A stretch of DNA of 64,000 nucleotides from Cedecea neteri (lineage in GTDB: Bacteria; Pseudomonadota; Gammaproteobacteria; Enterobacterales; Enterobacteriaceae). The stretch is from the NCBI RefSeq assembly GCF_000757825.1, contig NZ_CP009451.1:3410001-3474000 (forward strand). Reading direction: 5' to 3'. The notes below the pieces were generated by a model. It did not search any database. It was given only the letters and a program-made list of their open reading frames with translations, and had not been told where the DNA came from. This document shows positions 8,200-17,316 of the stretch, one piece after another. A program made the position numbers and the translations under genes. Every line of letters starts with the position of its first letter. Position 1 is the first letter of the stretch.

Positions 8200-9915
8200 C
8201 TATGCCAGCCCCGATAAATGCATCCCGACGTACCGCTCGTAGCGGCTCTTTTTCAGGAACGTTAAATCAACCAAAACCAGCCCGTCGACGCAGTTGTTGA
8301 AGGCCGGATCGCTGCCGAAATCAATAAACTGTACGCCGCCCGGTTCGCAGAGTTCTGAATACTGCTTATAGAGGGTCGGAATGCCGCAGCCCATATTACT
8401 GAGCAGTGATTTTAAGCGGGTGAGATCTTCACCGTAGTCTTCCCCTTTGAACTGCGCCAGCACGGCGGGAAGGCTCGCCGGGTATGGGCTACGCGAGGCG
8501 GCAAGCGGATGGCTCGCCGGGAACCACAGTCGGTAAAACGCCACCAGAAGATCGCGTGCGTCCGGCGGCAGGCCTCCGGAAATAGATACCGGGCCAAACA
8601 GATAGCGGTACTGCGGGTAACGGGCGAGATAAGCGCCAATGCCCGACCATAAATAGTCCAGGCCACGGCGACCCCAGTAGCGAGGCTGAATAAAGCTGCG
8701 CCCCAGCTCGATACCGTGCTGCAGCACATCGTCCATCTTCTCGTCGTAGTGAAACAGGCTGTAGCTGTACAGCCCGTCTACGCCGCGTTTTTCAATCTGG
8801 CGTGCGGTTGGCATAAAGCGGTATGCGCCGACGATCTCCAGATCCTGTTCGTCCCAGAGGATCAGATGCAGGTAATCGTCATCATAACGATCCACATCCC
8901 GGCGTTTGCCGCACCCTTCACCCACGGCGCGAAAGGCAATCTCACGCAGCCGGCCCAGCTCGCGCAGCAGCGGAGCCTCTTCTTTTGAGTCGCTGCGCTG
9001 CCAAAGATAAATCACTTTGTCGTCGGCGGTGCGGCCCAGGCATTCCGCTTGTGCCAGCTCCCGGCGCAGCGTGGCGCGGTCTTCCGCCCGGGCAATGGCG
9101 CTTTCCGTCGTGAACTTGCCTGAAAGCCCTTTGCCCAGCAGCTGAACGTGCTGGCGGCACTTCTTAGCCAGCTCTCGCGGGGCCTGCTGCGGGCTATGCC
9201 AGCTTTCCCACGGAATACGCTGACCAAGGGTTACCGGCAGGTTGGAGTTGCGGCGGCGAAACATCTGCTGCATCAGCAGCACCATCGGCAGCGCAGGGGA
9301 AACCAGCGCGCTGGCATAAAACAGTGCGCTGTTACGGGCATGAATAAACGCCGGCAGCAGCGGTACGCGGTATTTTGCGGCAAGCTTAATAAAGCCGGTG
9401 TGCCAGTGCCCGTCGGCAATGCCCTGGCGAGATAAACGAGAAACTTCGCCCGCCGGGAAGAAAATCAGCACGCCGCCGTTTTGCAGCTGCCTGTCCATCA
9501 GCACAAGGGACGATTTAGGCGTGCGGCCATTGATATTGTCGACCGGAATAAACAGCGAACTCAGCGGCTCGAGGTGATTAAGCAGGCGGTTGGTCACCAC
9601 TTTGACATCCCGGCGAACGCGGGAAACGGCGTACAGCAGCGCCAGCCCGTCAAGGGTGCCGGTTGGGTGGTTGGACATAATCACCACGGGGCCGTGTTCG
9701 GGGATGTTTTCTAATTCGCGGGGAGAGATATTGCAGCGGATGTGTAGGTGATCCAGGACTTGTTCAATCATATCCAGCCCGCGGAGGTGCGGATGATTGT
9801 TGGCAAAGGCCTGGAATTCTTCCTCATGCAGCAGGCGTCTTAACAGGTTTTTTTGCCAGGGCGCGGGCCTTGCCTGGGGCCACAGGTCGTCAAGTACGTT
9901 ATCGAGACTAAACAT
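8200..9915 (-). CDS. bifunctional ornithine-lipid-type acyltransferase (OlsF-like)
   Basis: The protein combines two acyltransferase modules, as in OlsF of Serratia, which makes phosphorus-free ornithine lipids: an N-terminal PlsC-like O-acyltransferase (about residues 1-290) and a C-terminal OlsB/GNAT-like N-acyltransferase (about 300-571). The PlsC box reads NHPTGTLDG, with five rather than four residues between His and Asp, as is typical of the COG3176 group. FFPAGEVSR matches the later EGxR motif. The OlsB part shows DDDYLHLILWD and the ELGRSFIQPRYWGRRGLDYLW segment. The ATG at 9915 is preferred over the longer frame because AAGAGGAG lies 5 bases upstream, giving 571 residues. It is an acyltransferase of this architecture with near certainty. 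The lipid product is inferred. Confidence 0.8.
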   Translation of the reverse strand: MFSLDNVLDDLWPQARPAPWQKNLLRRLLHEEEFQAFANNHPHLRGLDMIEQVLDHLHIRCNISPRELENIPEHGPVVIMSNHPTGTLDGLALLYAVSRVRRDVKVVTNRLLNHLEPLSSLFIPVDNINGRTPKSSLVLMDRQLQNGGVLIFFPAGEVSRLSRQGIADGHWHTGFIKLAAKYRVPLLPAFIHARNSALFYASALVSPALPMVLLMQQMFRRRNSNLPVTLGQRIPWESWHSPQQAPRELAKKCRQHVQLLGKGLSGKFTTESAIARAEDRATLRRELAQAECLGRTADDKVIYLWQRSDSKEEAPLLRELGRLREIAFRAVGEGCGKRRDVDRYDDDYLHLILWDEQDLEIVGAYRFMPTARQIEKRGVDGLYSYSLFHYDEKMDDVLQHGIELGRSFIQPRYWGRRGLDYLWSGIGAYLARYPQYRYLFGPVSISGGLPPDARDLLVAFYRLWFPASHPLAASRSPYPASLPAVLAQFKGEDYGEDLTRLKSLLSNMGCGIPTLYKQYSELCEPGGVQFIDFGSDPAFNNCVDGLVLVDLTFLKKSRYERYVGMHLSGLA

Positions 9916-10440
9916 ATTCGCTCCTCTTACCGTTCTGGGCACGACGGTAGAAGATCAAGATGAACGTTGCGTGTCAGCGAGGTGACGTTTCAGGGATGTG
10001 TATATGGAACAGGTCGCGTCGATTTTTTATCCTTCCGGACTAGATTCGTGGACTAATAACGAGGTATTTGGCTCAGTTGACAGAGTAAACCCGGAGGAAG
10101 AGTAGGTTAAATAGTGGTGTTGCGTGAAAGAAACGGAATAATATTTAATATATTGTTTTTAAAGTATTTTATTTCATATGTTAAGGCATTTTGTTGTCAA
10201 GCGTTAAGCGCATTTAATGAAAGTTTTATATCGTAAAATGAGAGTTAAATCGACTTTTACTCTAAAAAGCATCAATTAAGCAATAAAGTTGCTCTACCCC
10301 TTGCCTGTTTTTCGAAGATCTACGCTACAGTAGCCGCCGCTGGCGGAATGTCAGCCTATGATTAAAAAACAGCAACAGAACGCCGTGAGCGGCGTTTTCT
10401 CAACACCGCATCAAAAAAGATAACCTATGGGAGTTCACAG
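9916..10440. other. AT-rich divergent intergenic region
   Basis: This 525-base region between the olsF-like gene and the POT transporter holds no credible gene. Its middle part (10130-10310) is strongly AT-rich and would suit promoters for the rightward transporter. Two hairpins lie close to the transporter start (10334-10346 and 10379-10398). Confidence 0.5.
10379..10398 (+). promoter_or_regulatory. terminator-like hairpin in POT transporter leader
   Basis: AACGCCG and CGGCGTT form a 7-bp stem around loop TGAG, followed directly by TT. A second small hairpin, CCGCC-GCT-GGCGG, lies at 10334-10346. Both are between the likely promoter and the start codon at 10441. They could end an upstream transcript or act as an attenuator. 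No coding leader peptide is evident. Confidence 0.4.
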
Positions 10441-11967
10441 ATGAGTCACTCTGCGACAAAAACAAAAACCTTTTTCGGGCATCCGTACCCGTTAAGTTCG
10501 CTCTTCCTCACCGAAATGTGGGAACGTTTTTCCTTCTACGGGGTTCGCCCGCTGCTCATTCTGTTTATGAGTGCGGCACTGCTTCAGGGCGGGATGGGGC
10601 TGCCGATTGAGCAGGCTTCCGCGATTGTCGGTATTTTCGCCGGCGGCGTGTACATCACCTCTTTACCGGGCGGCTGGCTGGCCGATAACTGGCTCGGGCA
10701 GCGCCGCGCCGTTTGGTATGGCTCGCTGATTATTGCGCTGGGGCATCTCTCGATTGCGCTGTCGGCATTCGTGGGCAACACCTTCTTCTTTGTCGGCCTG
10801 CTGCTGATCGTCCTGGGAACCGGGTTGTTCAAAACCTGTATTACCGTGATGGTCGGGACGCTGTACAAAAAAGAAGATACCCGCCGCGACGGGGGCTTCT
10901 CGCTGTTTTACATGGGCATCAACATGGGCTCGTTTATCGCCCCGCTGATCATCGGCCCGCTGCATGAGAAATACGGCTGGCACATGGGCTTTGGCCTGGG
11001 CGGGCTGGGCATGCTGGTTGCGCTGTTCATCTTCCGCTTCTATGCCATTCCGCAAATGCGCCGCTACGACAAAGAAGTCGGGCTGGACTCCACCTGGAAT
11101 CACCCGACGACCGAACGTAAAAACGTCGGTAAATGGGTAACGCTTGCGATGGTGCTGCTAGCCGGGCTGGTGGTGCTGATCGCCAACGGGACAATTCCAT
11201 TCAACCCGACGGTTATCGCCAAAAGCTCCGCGTACATTATTTCCACCTGCGTGGGCCTTTACTTCCTGTTCATGTTCTTCTTTGCCGGGTTAACCAGCAG
11301 CGAGCGTTCACGCCTGCTGGCCTGCCTGATCCTGCTGGTTGCGGCGGCATTCTTTTGGTCTGCCTTCGAGCAGAAGCCGACCTCCTTCAACATCTTTGCG
11401 CGTGACTACACCGACCGCCAGATGGGCAGCTTCGAAATCCCGACCATTTGGTTCCAGTCGATCAACGCGCTGTTTATTATCCTGCTGGCACCGGTGTTTA
11501 GCTGGTTCTGGCCGTCGCTGGCTAAGCGCAACCTTAATCCGAGCAGCATGACGAAGTTCGTTATCGGCATTCTGTTTGCGGCGGCAGGCTTTGCGGTAAT
11601 GATGGCGGCAGCAAACCAGGTGCTGGCGACGCAGAGCGGCGTTTCTCCGTTCTGGCTGGTCGGAAGCATCCTGCTGCTGACCCTCGGCGAGCTTTGCCTC
11701 AGCCCGATTGGCCTGGCAACCATGACCCTGCTGGCACCGCAGAAAATGCGTGGCCAGGTGATGGGGCTGTGGTTCTGCGCCAGCGCGCTGGGCAATCTCG
11801 CGGCGGGTATCATGGGCGGGCATATCAAAAAGGATCAGCTTAGCTCGATGCCGGAGCTGTTCTCCCACGTGTCTATCGCCCTGGTCATCTGCGCCATTGT
11901 GCTGGCCGCGCTGATTATTCCGGTGAGAAGCATGCTGAGAAATGCGGACGCCAACGAAGCCAAATAA
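10441..11967 (+). CDS. proton-coupled oligopeptide transporter (POT/PTR family)
   Basis: POT proteins import di- and tripeptides through the inner membrane, driven by protons. The 508-residue, multi-span protein has the family signature ExxERFxFYG (EMWERFSFYG, residues 25-34) and a GGWLADNWLGQRRA loop. FSLFYMGINMGSFIAPLIIG matches the PTR2 signature. It is clearly a family member but not a close match to E. coli DtpA, DtpB, DtpC or DtpD, so no symbol is given. GGGAG lies 8 bases before the ATG. Leader hairpins upstream may control it. Its 3' end is shared with a convergent ClC gene through a strong terminator. Confidence 0.9.
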   Translation: MSHSATKTKTFFGHPYPLSSLFLTEMWERFSFYGVRPLLILFMSAALLQGGMGLPIEQASAIVGIFAGGVYITSLPGGWLADNWLGQRRAVWYGSLIIALGHLSIALSAFVGNTFFFVGLLLIVLGTGLFKTCITVMVGTLYKKEDTRRDGGFSLFYMGINMGSFIAPLIIGPLHEKYGWHMGFGLGGLGMLVALFIFRFYAIPQMRRYDKEVGLDSTWNHPTTERKNVGKWVTLAMVLLAGLVVLIANGTIPFNPTVIAKSSAYIISTCVGLYFLFMFFFAGLTSSERSRLLACLILLVAAAFFWSAFEQKPTSFNIFARDYTDRQMGSFEIPTIWFQSINALFIILLAPVFSWFWPSLAKRNLNPSSMTKFVIGILFAAAGFAVMMAAANQVLATQSGVSPFWLVGSILLLTLGELCLSPIGLATMTLLAPQKMRGQVMGLWFCASALGNLAAGIMGGHIKKDQLSSMPELFSHVSIALVICAIVLAALIIPVRSMLRNADANEAK

Positions 11968-11985
11968 CGGCTTTTAAACATCTTG

Positions 11986-12016
11986 CCCGGTAACCTTCTG
12001 CGGGTTACCGGGTTTT
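11986..12016 (+). terminator. intrinsic terminator after POT transporter gene
   Basis: A 10-bp stem, CCCGGTAACC paired with GGTTACCGGG, has a 7-base loop and ends in TTTT. It separates the POT gene from the convergent ClC-family gene and could also serve the opposite strand weakly. Confidence 0.85.
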
Positions 12017-12029
12017 ACCCCGAAGAGAT

Positions 12030-13298
12030 TCAGTACTGATACTTCTTATCCAAAACCCGGCAGGTCGTATAGGCTCCGGCGGCACACAGCAGCGCAGGGG
12101 CAAAATAGCTGTGGTCCATATGGGTAAATTCCATCACCAGCGCCACGGCCGTTACCGGCATCTGCATCGAAGCGGCCAAAAACGCGGCCCCGCCGACCAG
12201 CGCAAAGCTGCCCACGTCCCCGCCAGGGAAGACAAACTGCCAGACCACAGCCAGCAGCAGGCTCAGCAAAGCACCCACCGTTAAGCCCGGCGTCAGCAAC
12301 CCTCCCTCAGCGCCACCGCGCAGGACGGCGAGGATCACCAGCATTTTCAGCGCCAGCAGTATCGCGGCATAGTCAACGCTCAGGCCATTACTAATGGCAA
12401 GCTGCATTGGGCCTTTGCCGTTGCCCGGCAGCTGTGGGAACCACAGGCTAAGCGCTGCCAGCAGCGCAAAGGCCAACAGGCAAAATACCGGCATCTGCCA
12501 GTTGGTTTTTACCTGCGTTCTCACTTTGGTTGTCGCTTTGCGAAACAGCCAGGCGGCATAGCCGAGCAGCGGGCTGACCACAATGGCCCAGGCTATAAAC
12601 GCGTGGGGAAGCGCAAAAGAGGCGAAGTGATACTGCGATTCATCCCCCAGTCCAAGCGTCGCAACCCAGGCCGCCACCGCAGAGGTGATGACCGCCGCCA
12701 GCGCTTTCTCCCAGCTAAACGAAAGCAGCAAGACCTCGAGGGTGAACAGCGCCCCGGCCAGAGGAACGTTATACACCGCAGCAAGGCCTGCGCCCGCACC
12801 GCAGGCAATCAGCGTGCGGGTTTCGTCCGGCGGCAGGCTGAACTTCCGCGCGAGAATACCCGCCGCCAGCGCGCCCATTTCTCGAGGAGCAACTTCACGC
12901 CCAAGCGGTGAACCCAGCGCGACGGTGATGATTTGCAGCAATGCATGAATAGTGGTGGTGCCGGTCGGCATCGGCACCGCAGGATTGGCGACGGCAGCGG
13001 CAATAGACACTCTCTTTTTGCCGTAACGCGCCAGCAGCCACCAGCCAAACCCGGCGACGGCGCCACCGCCAATAATTGCGGCCACGCGGCGCAGATGCGA
13101 GGCATCAGCTACGCCCTGAAGAAACGTCTCGCTGCCCACCAACTGGTCGATGCTGTAGCCAAAAGCCAGATGCTGAATAGCGTGTAAAATCAGCGCGAGA
13201 AGCATGCCCGCTATACCGGCGAGAATGCCGGTAAGTACCACAGCAGCCAGGCGTCCAGGGTAGTTTTTAGCATCAGCCTGTTCAGTTGGCTGGGTCAT
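12030..13298 (-). CDS. ClC-type chloride channel/transporter family protein
   Basis: This is a hydrophobic 422-residue inner-membrane protein of the voltage-gated chloride channel superfamily. The ClC selectivity-filter motif appears as GSPLGREVAPREMGALAAG, where the Glu after GR is the gating or proton glutamate in family members. GAGAGLAAVYNVPLAGALF follows, and near the C-terminus GGAEGGLLTPGLTVGA and FLAASMQMPVTA match later ClC motifs. It is not orthologous by sequence to E. coli ClcA, ClcB or YfeO. The ATG at 13298 is chosen because AAGGATC precedes it. A longer frame from 13352 has no ribosome site. The transported ion (chloride or fluoride, channel or antiporter) cannot be read from the sequence. 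Confidence 0.85.
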   Translation of the reverse strand: MTQPTEQADAKNYPGRLAAVVLTGILAGIAGMLLALILHAIQHLAFGYSIDQLVGSETFLQGVADASHLRRVAAIIGGGAVAGFGWWLLARYGKKRVSIAAAVANPAVPMPTGTTTIHALLQIITVALGSPLGREVAPREMGALAAGILARKFSLPPDETRTLIACGAGAGLAAVYNVPLAGALFTLEVLLLSFSWEKALAAVITSAVAAWVATLGLGDESQYHFASFALPHAFIAWAIVVSPLLGYAAWLFRKATTKVRTQVKTNWQMPVFCLLAFALLAALSLWFPQLPGNGKGPMQLAISNGLSVDYAAILLALKMLVILAVLRGGAEGGLLTPGLTVGALLSLLLAVVWQFVFPGGDVGSFALVGGAAFLAASMQMPVTAVALVMEFTHMDHSYFAPALLCAAGAYTTCRVLDKKYQY

Positions 13299-13420
13299 AT
13301 CGGGATCCTTAACGCGGGGAAAACTGGATGATAAGGGAGAAGAATTAAACATTTAGTATAAATGTAGCATTCATCATGCCCGAGTCATCCCGGCTTTTCC
13401 CGGCGTAAAATCCCTCCGGT

Positions 13421-14770
13421 TCAGTGAGCTTTCTGGCATGCGGCTATCAGCATGCCTGCCAGAGCAGCACCGCCCAGCAGCCGGAAGGCGGTTGCCCAGT
13501 CGCCCATATCAGGGGCCTGCCCGAGAGCAACCGAGAGTACCGCCAGCATCATTGCCCCCGCCATATACTGGCTGGTGGCCATCAGCGCGCTGGCGCGTCC
13601 CTGCTGGGCGAGCGGAGTGGCTGAAAGACCGACGGCGAACATCGCGGGGAAAATTAACCCGTGGCCAATCCCGCTGAGCGCAATCCCGCCGATAAAGACC
13701 GCAGACAGCGGCGACGCTAAGCCGACGGAAATCAGCCACAGCCCCAGCGCCGAACAGGCGAACCCGGCGGCCAATACGGTTGCGTTGGCGTAGCGGGCGG
13801 TCAGGCGGGTATACAGCGCATTGCCCGCCACGATCAGCAGCGCGAGCGGCGTGAACATCAGCCCGGTGGTGACGGCATCCTGCTGCAAAGTCTGCTGCCA
13901 AAGTAGGGTCATGGCGTAAAACTGGCTGCCAACGCTTGCCATATAACAGGCGCTGCTGAGCCAGCCTGTTTGCAAGCCCGGCAGGGTGCGAAGCGAGCGG
14001 GCCAGTAATGGCTGTGGCGCATAGCGCTCGTGCAGGATAAACAAGATCCCCATGGCAACGGCGATGCGATTAGCCAGATAGTCGGCCTGCCCGGTTTCGC
14101 CATAGCGCATCAGCGCCCATACCAGCGCTCCGGCGGCGAAACAGCCCACCAGCGAACCCATGCCTGGCCGCTGTGCCTCACCCTGCGGGCTGAGCGGTAA
14201 AAAATCCCGCCGAACCAGCCAGAGTGCGATAAGCCCCGGCGGCACGTTAATAAAGAAAATGGTTCGCCAGTCCAGCGCGGCCAGTATGCCGCCCAACATC
14301 ACGCCCGCGACTAATCCCAGCGCGCCGATAGCGCTCCAGATTGCCAGCGCCCGCCGATGCGCCTCGCCGTGAAAGCGTTGCGCCATCAGCGCCAGAACGG
14401 CAGGCTGCAGCAACGCCGCCGCCATCCCTTGCCCGCAGCGGGCGGCGAGCAGCAACGTGCCGTTTTGCGCCAGTCCGCCCAGCGCCGAAGAAAGTAGAAA
14501 CAGCGCCATGCCGAGGCTGAACATGCGGCGGGCGCCAAGCCGATCGCACAGGCTACCGCCCGCCAGCAACAGGGCGGCAAACGCCAGGCCATAGAGGGAA
14601 ACAACCCACTGCATCTCGCTGAGAGAAAGGTTTAGATCCTCAGCCAGCGTAGGCAGCGCGACGTAGACAATCGCATAGTCCAGCGCGATCAGCGCCTGCG
14701 CTATTCCCGGCGCGAACAAAGCGCTATAGCGCCCGGAAGCGGCGGCGGGTACCGCATAAGTTTGTGTCAT
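13421..14770 (-). CDS. MFS efflux transporter (DHA2-like)
   Basis: This 449-residue major facilitator protein probably exports a small toxic compound by proton antiport. The first helix holds DYAIVYVALPTLAEDL, a variant of the DHA2 motif D1 (LDxTIVNVALP). GGSLCDRLGARRMFS is motif A, and GVMLGGILAALDWRTIFFINVPPG is the EmrB/QacA-type segment. The gene is divergent from a LysR-type regulator at 14901 with a 130-base gap, an arrangement that implies control by that regulator. AGGAA lies before the ATG. The substrate is unknown. Confidence 0.85.
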   Translation of the reverse strand: MTQTYAVPAAASGRYSALFAPGIAQALIALDYAIVYVALPTLAEDLNLSLSEMQWVVSLYGLAFAALLLAGGSLCDRLGARRMFSLGMALFLLSSALGGLAQNGTLLLAARCGQGMAAALLQPAVLALMAQRFHGEAHRRALAIWSAIGALGLVAGVMLGGILAALDWRTIFFINVPPGLIALWLVRRDFLPLSPQGEAQRPGMGSLVGCFAAGALVWALMRYGETGQADYLANRIAVAMGILFILHERYAPQPLLARSLRTLPGLQTGWLSSACYMASVGSQFYAMTLLWQQTLQQDAVTTGLMFTPLALLIVAGNALYTRLTARYANATVLAAGFACSALGLWLISVGLASPLSAVFIGGIALSGIGHGLIFPAMFAVGLSATPLAQQGRASALMATSQYMAGAMMLAVLSVALGQAPDMGDWATAFRLLGGAALAGMLIAACQKAH

Positions 14771-14900
14771 CGGCGTTTCCTGCTATTTTCTTTTAGATGA
14801 ATAAGTTTCATCAATTAATGTGCGTGGATAACAGGCTACGCCTTTATTTATAGTGCAATCAAAATCATATTATTCAGCAAAGGATGAGTTAAATTCATTC

Positions 14901-15794
14901 ATGAAGAATCGTCGACTTCCGCCACTCACGGCCGTTCGGGCCTTTGACGCCGTAGCCCGCCACGCCAGTTTTAAAGCCGCGGCTGACGAAATTGGCGTCA
15001 CGCCTACCGCCATCAGCCACCAAATCCGCCTGCTGGAGGAATCGCTGGAGCAGCGGTTATTCATTCGTTCGGCTCGCGGTGTGGCGCCCACCCCGGCGGG
15101 GGAGATTCTGTTTCGTGCTTCCGGGAACATTTTCACCACGCTGCGGGACGCCGTTGAGTCTATAGCCACGATCTCTCACCCCGGCACGCTCACGCTCAGC
15201 ACCACCTCGAATTTCCTGACTAACTGGCTGGTACCGCGTTTGCCTGCTTTGCATCAGCGTTATTCCTCGCTGGAGCTGCGCTTTCACAGCAGCGTGGCGC
15301 TGGCCGATCTCAACGGCACCACGGCGGACTGCGCCGTGCGCTACAGCATGCAGGCCGACGAATCTCTCGACAGCACGCTGCTGCATAGCGACAGGTTTGT
15401 GCTGGTGGCCAGCCCGCAGCTGAAGCTCAGGAGCGTGAAGGATCTGCCGGGGATGACGCTCTTCCATATTGATAACCGCCACGTGCCGAGCCCGGAGCCC
15501 AGTTGGCAGCACTGGAAATCGGTATTTGGGCCGGAGAATTTGGACGTGCAGACCGGGATTCATTTTGATGACGAAACGCATGCGATTCAGGCGGCCATTG
15601 CCGGACAGGGGATCTTGCTGGCGAGCGAACTGCTGATTCGCCGCGCGCTTCAGCAGGGGCTATTGCATATCGCGCTGCCGGGCGCGCTCCCTGGAGCGAA
15701 TTACTACTTTGTCAGCAGCCGCGAAAAGGCCAGGAGAGAGGACGTGCAGCAGGTTAAGGCGTGGCTGCAGCAGGAGTTTCACGCTGGAGAGTAG
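14901..15794 (+). CDS. LysR-family transcriptional regulator (GcvA-like)
   Basis: This 297-residue LysR regulator has an N-terminal winged helix (LTAVRAFDAVARHASFKAAADEIGVTPTAISHQIRLLE) and a C-terminal effector-binding domain of the PBP2_GcvA type. The ATG at 14901 fits the family's usual N-terminus, while the frame also opens 48 bases earlier at a GTG. It is transcribed away from the MFS exporter at 13421-14770 and is the likely regulator of that gene. The inducer is unknown. Downstream lies the repeat element that carries an IS110 insertion. Confidence 0.88.
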   Translation: MKNRRLPPLTAVRAFDAVARHASFKAAADEIGVTPTAISHQIRLLEESLEQRLFIRSARGVAPTPAGEILFRASGNIFTTLRDAVESIATISHPGTLTLSTTSNFLTNWLVPRLPALHQRYSSLELRFHSSVALADLNGTTADCAVRYSMQADESLDSTLLHSDRFVLVASPQLKLRSVKDLPGMTLFHIDNRHVPSPEPSWQHWKSVFGPENLDVQTGIHFDDETHAIQAAIAGQGILLASELLIRRALQQGLLHIALPGALPGANYYFVSSREKARREDVQQVKAWLQQEFHAGE

Positions 15795-15820
15795 GGTTGC
15801 CCCACCTTTTTTGCCTCTTT

Positions 15821-16133
15821 GTCACAAATATCCATGATTATGCAGGACTGGTTAATATTCCGTTCACTTCCAGCCTTGTTTTATATGCAGCAGCCGCACC
15901 GGTGAACGTGTTCGGGGGATAATGCCATCCCCCGAACAGCCCCGGCGCCCGGCGAGCTCATCGCCGCTGAAGCGGTAAACCCACCGGCTATCACCCAAAC
16001 ATTCGGGGTCGTTCGCGATCCGTTCCCGACGATCGCTCTCTTTCGCTGCTCCCGGCAGCTCAACCCCGCCTGAGTTGGGTCATAACCGGGGGCGATGAGA
16101 GCCGGGGAGCAATTCCACCCTCACCCCGGCCCT
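15821..16133. repeat. left arm of long inverted-repeat element, copy A
   Basis: The outer end GTCACAAATA (15821-15830) is repeated inverted at 17707-17716. TTCCGTTCACTTCCAG (15858-15873) is repeated inverted within 17667-17682, and ACCGGTGAACGT recurs inverted in the right arm as well. Inside the arm is a perfect 11-bp hairpin, GTTCGGGGGAT / ATCCCCCGAAC, and a 57-base block (15923-15979) shared with copy B at 29610-29666. No gene is visible. The arm ends at the CT core where the IS110-family element is inserted. Confidence 0.8.
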
Positions 16134-16139
16134 TATGTC

Positions 16140-16335
16140 TTGAACTTCCCCGCCAGTGCGGGGAAGATCCCCGACTGATCATCGGGAGGTTGCCGGTGAG
16201 CATCCCCTGGCCCTGGTGCTTCCGAGCCCGTGGGAGAGATTATGCCCCGGCAACCTTATTCCCTGTCGCCTCAAGACCGAACGGTATCCTGTGCCTCTGA
16301 GCACCCACATATAAGGATGGTCTGGCGATATTATT
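16140..16335 (+). ncRNA. candidate IS110 bridge RNA
   Basis: The 5' non-coding end folds into three parts. A 9-bp hairpin (16145-16166, CTTCCCCGC/GCGGGGAAG) is followed by a target loop closed by GGTTGCCGG/CCGGCAACC (16188-16196, 16247-16255). A second loop is closed by TCGCC/GGCGA and AGACC/GGTCT (16266-16278, 16319-16328). In the first loop CCCCTGGCCCT (16204-16214) matches the left target strand with one mismatch, and GGGAGAG (16232-16238) is the exact complement of the right target CTCTCCC. In the second loop ACGGTATCCT (16281-16290) matches the element's right end, and ACATATAAGG (16307-16316) approximates the complement of its left end, CTTATGT. This is the logic established for IS621 bridge RNAs. 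Confidence 0.8.
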
Positions 16336-16356
16336 CATAAAGTTACGGAGAATCAG

Positions 16357-17316
16357 ATGACCCTCACTTCTGTCGGCGTTGATATTGCTAAGCTAAAATT
16401 TGATGTCGCTGTCCTGCTGCCTGGTCAGAAATACAAAACTAAAAAGTTTGCTAACACGCCTGCGGGATGTCGTGAGTTTATTCACTGGCTGACCCGCTTT
16501 GGGGACTGTCATGTCTGTATGGAAGCGACGGGCAGCTACAGCACGGAACTCGCCACGGCATTGTCCGATGGCGGCTATCGCGTCAGCCTGGAAAACCCTG
16601 CCCGCATTCATGCCTTCAGTAACACCGAACTGACCCGAAACAAAACGGATAAAAGCGATGCCGCCCTGATAGCACGGTATTGTGCCCTGTATCAGCCAGC
16701 CCAATGGCATCCGGCTCCTCTCAGCCAGCGACAGCTGACCGCGCTGGTGCGGCATCTTAAAAATCTTGAAGAGATGCGTCAGATGGAAGAGAACAGGCTG
16801 GAGGCCGCAGATGAGGTCATCACTGGCTCGTTAAAAGAGCACATCGCCACGCTGGATGAACTGATAAAAGAAACCAAAAAGAAAATCAGACAGCACATTG
16901 ATGATGACCCGGACCTGAGAAAAGACAAAGCGCTGCTGGAGAGTATCCCGGGAGTGGGAGATGTGCTGAGTACGAGTCTTCTGGCCTTCGCGGGAAACCT
17001 GAGGCGGTTCAGGAGCAGTAAGGCTCTGGTGGCTTATGCAGGGCTGAACCCACGACGTTGTGAGTCCGGGATGTGGAAGGGAAAGAGCAGGTTGTCAAAA
17101 GTGGGGAGCCGTGAGCTGCGTAGCGTGCTGTATATGCCTACGGTAGTGGCGGGAAGATGTAATGAAGTGGTGAAAGACCTGATGACCCGGATGGCGAGCA
17201 GGGGGAAGACAGGCAAAGAACGCGTGTGTGCAGGAATGAGAAAGCTGCTACAGCTGGCTTATGGGGTGGTGAAATCAGGGCGTGAATTTAACGCTGAAAT
17301 ACCGCTTGCCGGATAA
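16357..17316 (+). CDS. IS110-family transposase (DEDD recombinase)
   Basis: The 319-residue recombinase has an N-terminal RuvC-like DEDD domain, with candidate catalytic residues D9 (GVDIAK), E56 (MEATGS), D98 and D101 (NKTDKSDAALIA). A coiled-coil middle (about 135-180) leads to the C-terminal Tnp/transposase_20 domain with the helix-hairpin-helix IPGVGDVLSTSLLAF and the GLNPRRCESG...SRLSKVGSRELR segment, where family members carry the nucleophilic serine. GGAGAA lies 6 bases before the ATG. The gene fills the element except for its 5' bridge RNA region, which places it in the IS110 rather than the IS1111 group. The frame is complete, so it may be active. Confidence 0.95.
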   Translation: MTLTSVGVDIAKLKFDVAVLLPGQKYKTKKFANTPAGCREFIHWLTRFGDCHVCMEATGSYSTELATALSDGGYRVSLENPARIHAFSNTELTRNKTDKSDAALIARYCALYQPAQWHPAPLSQRQLTALVRHLKNLEEMRQMEENRLEAADEVITGSLKEHIATLDELIKETKKKIRQHIDDDPDLRKDKALLESIPGVGDVLSTSLLAFAGNLRRFRSSKALVAYAGLNPRRCESGMWKGKSRLSKVGSRELRSVLYMPTVVAGRCNEVVKDLMTRMASRGKTGKERVCAGMRKLLQLAYGVVKSGREFNAEIPLAG

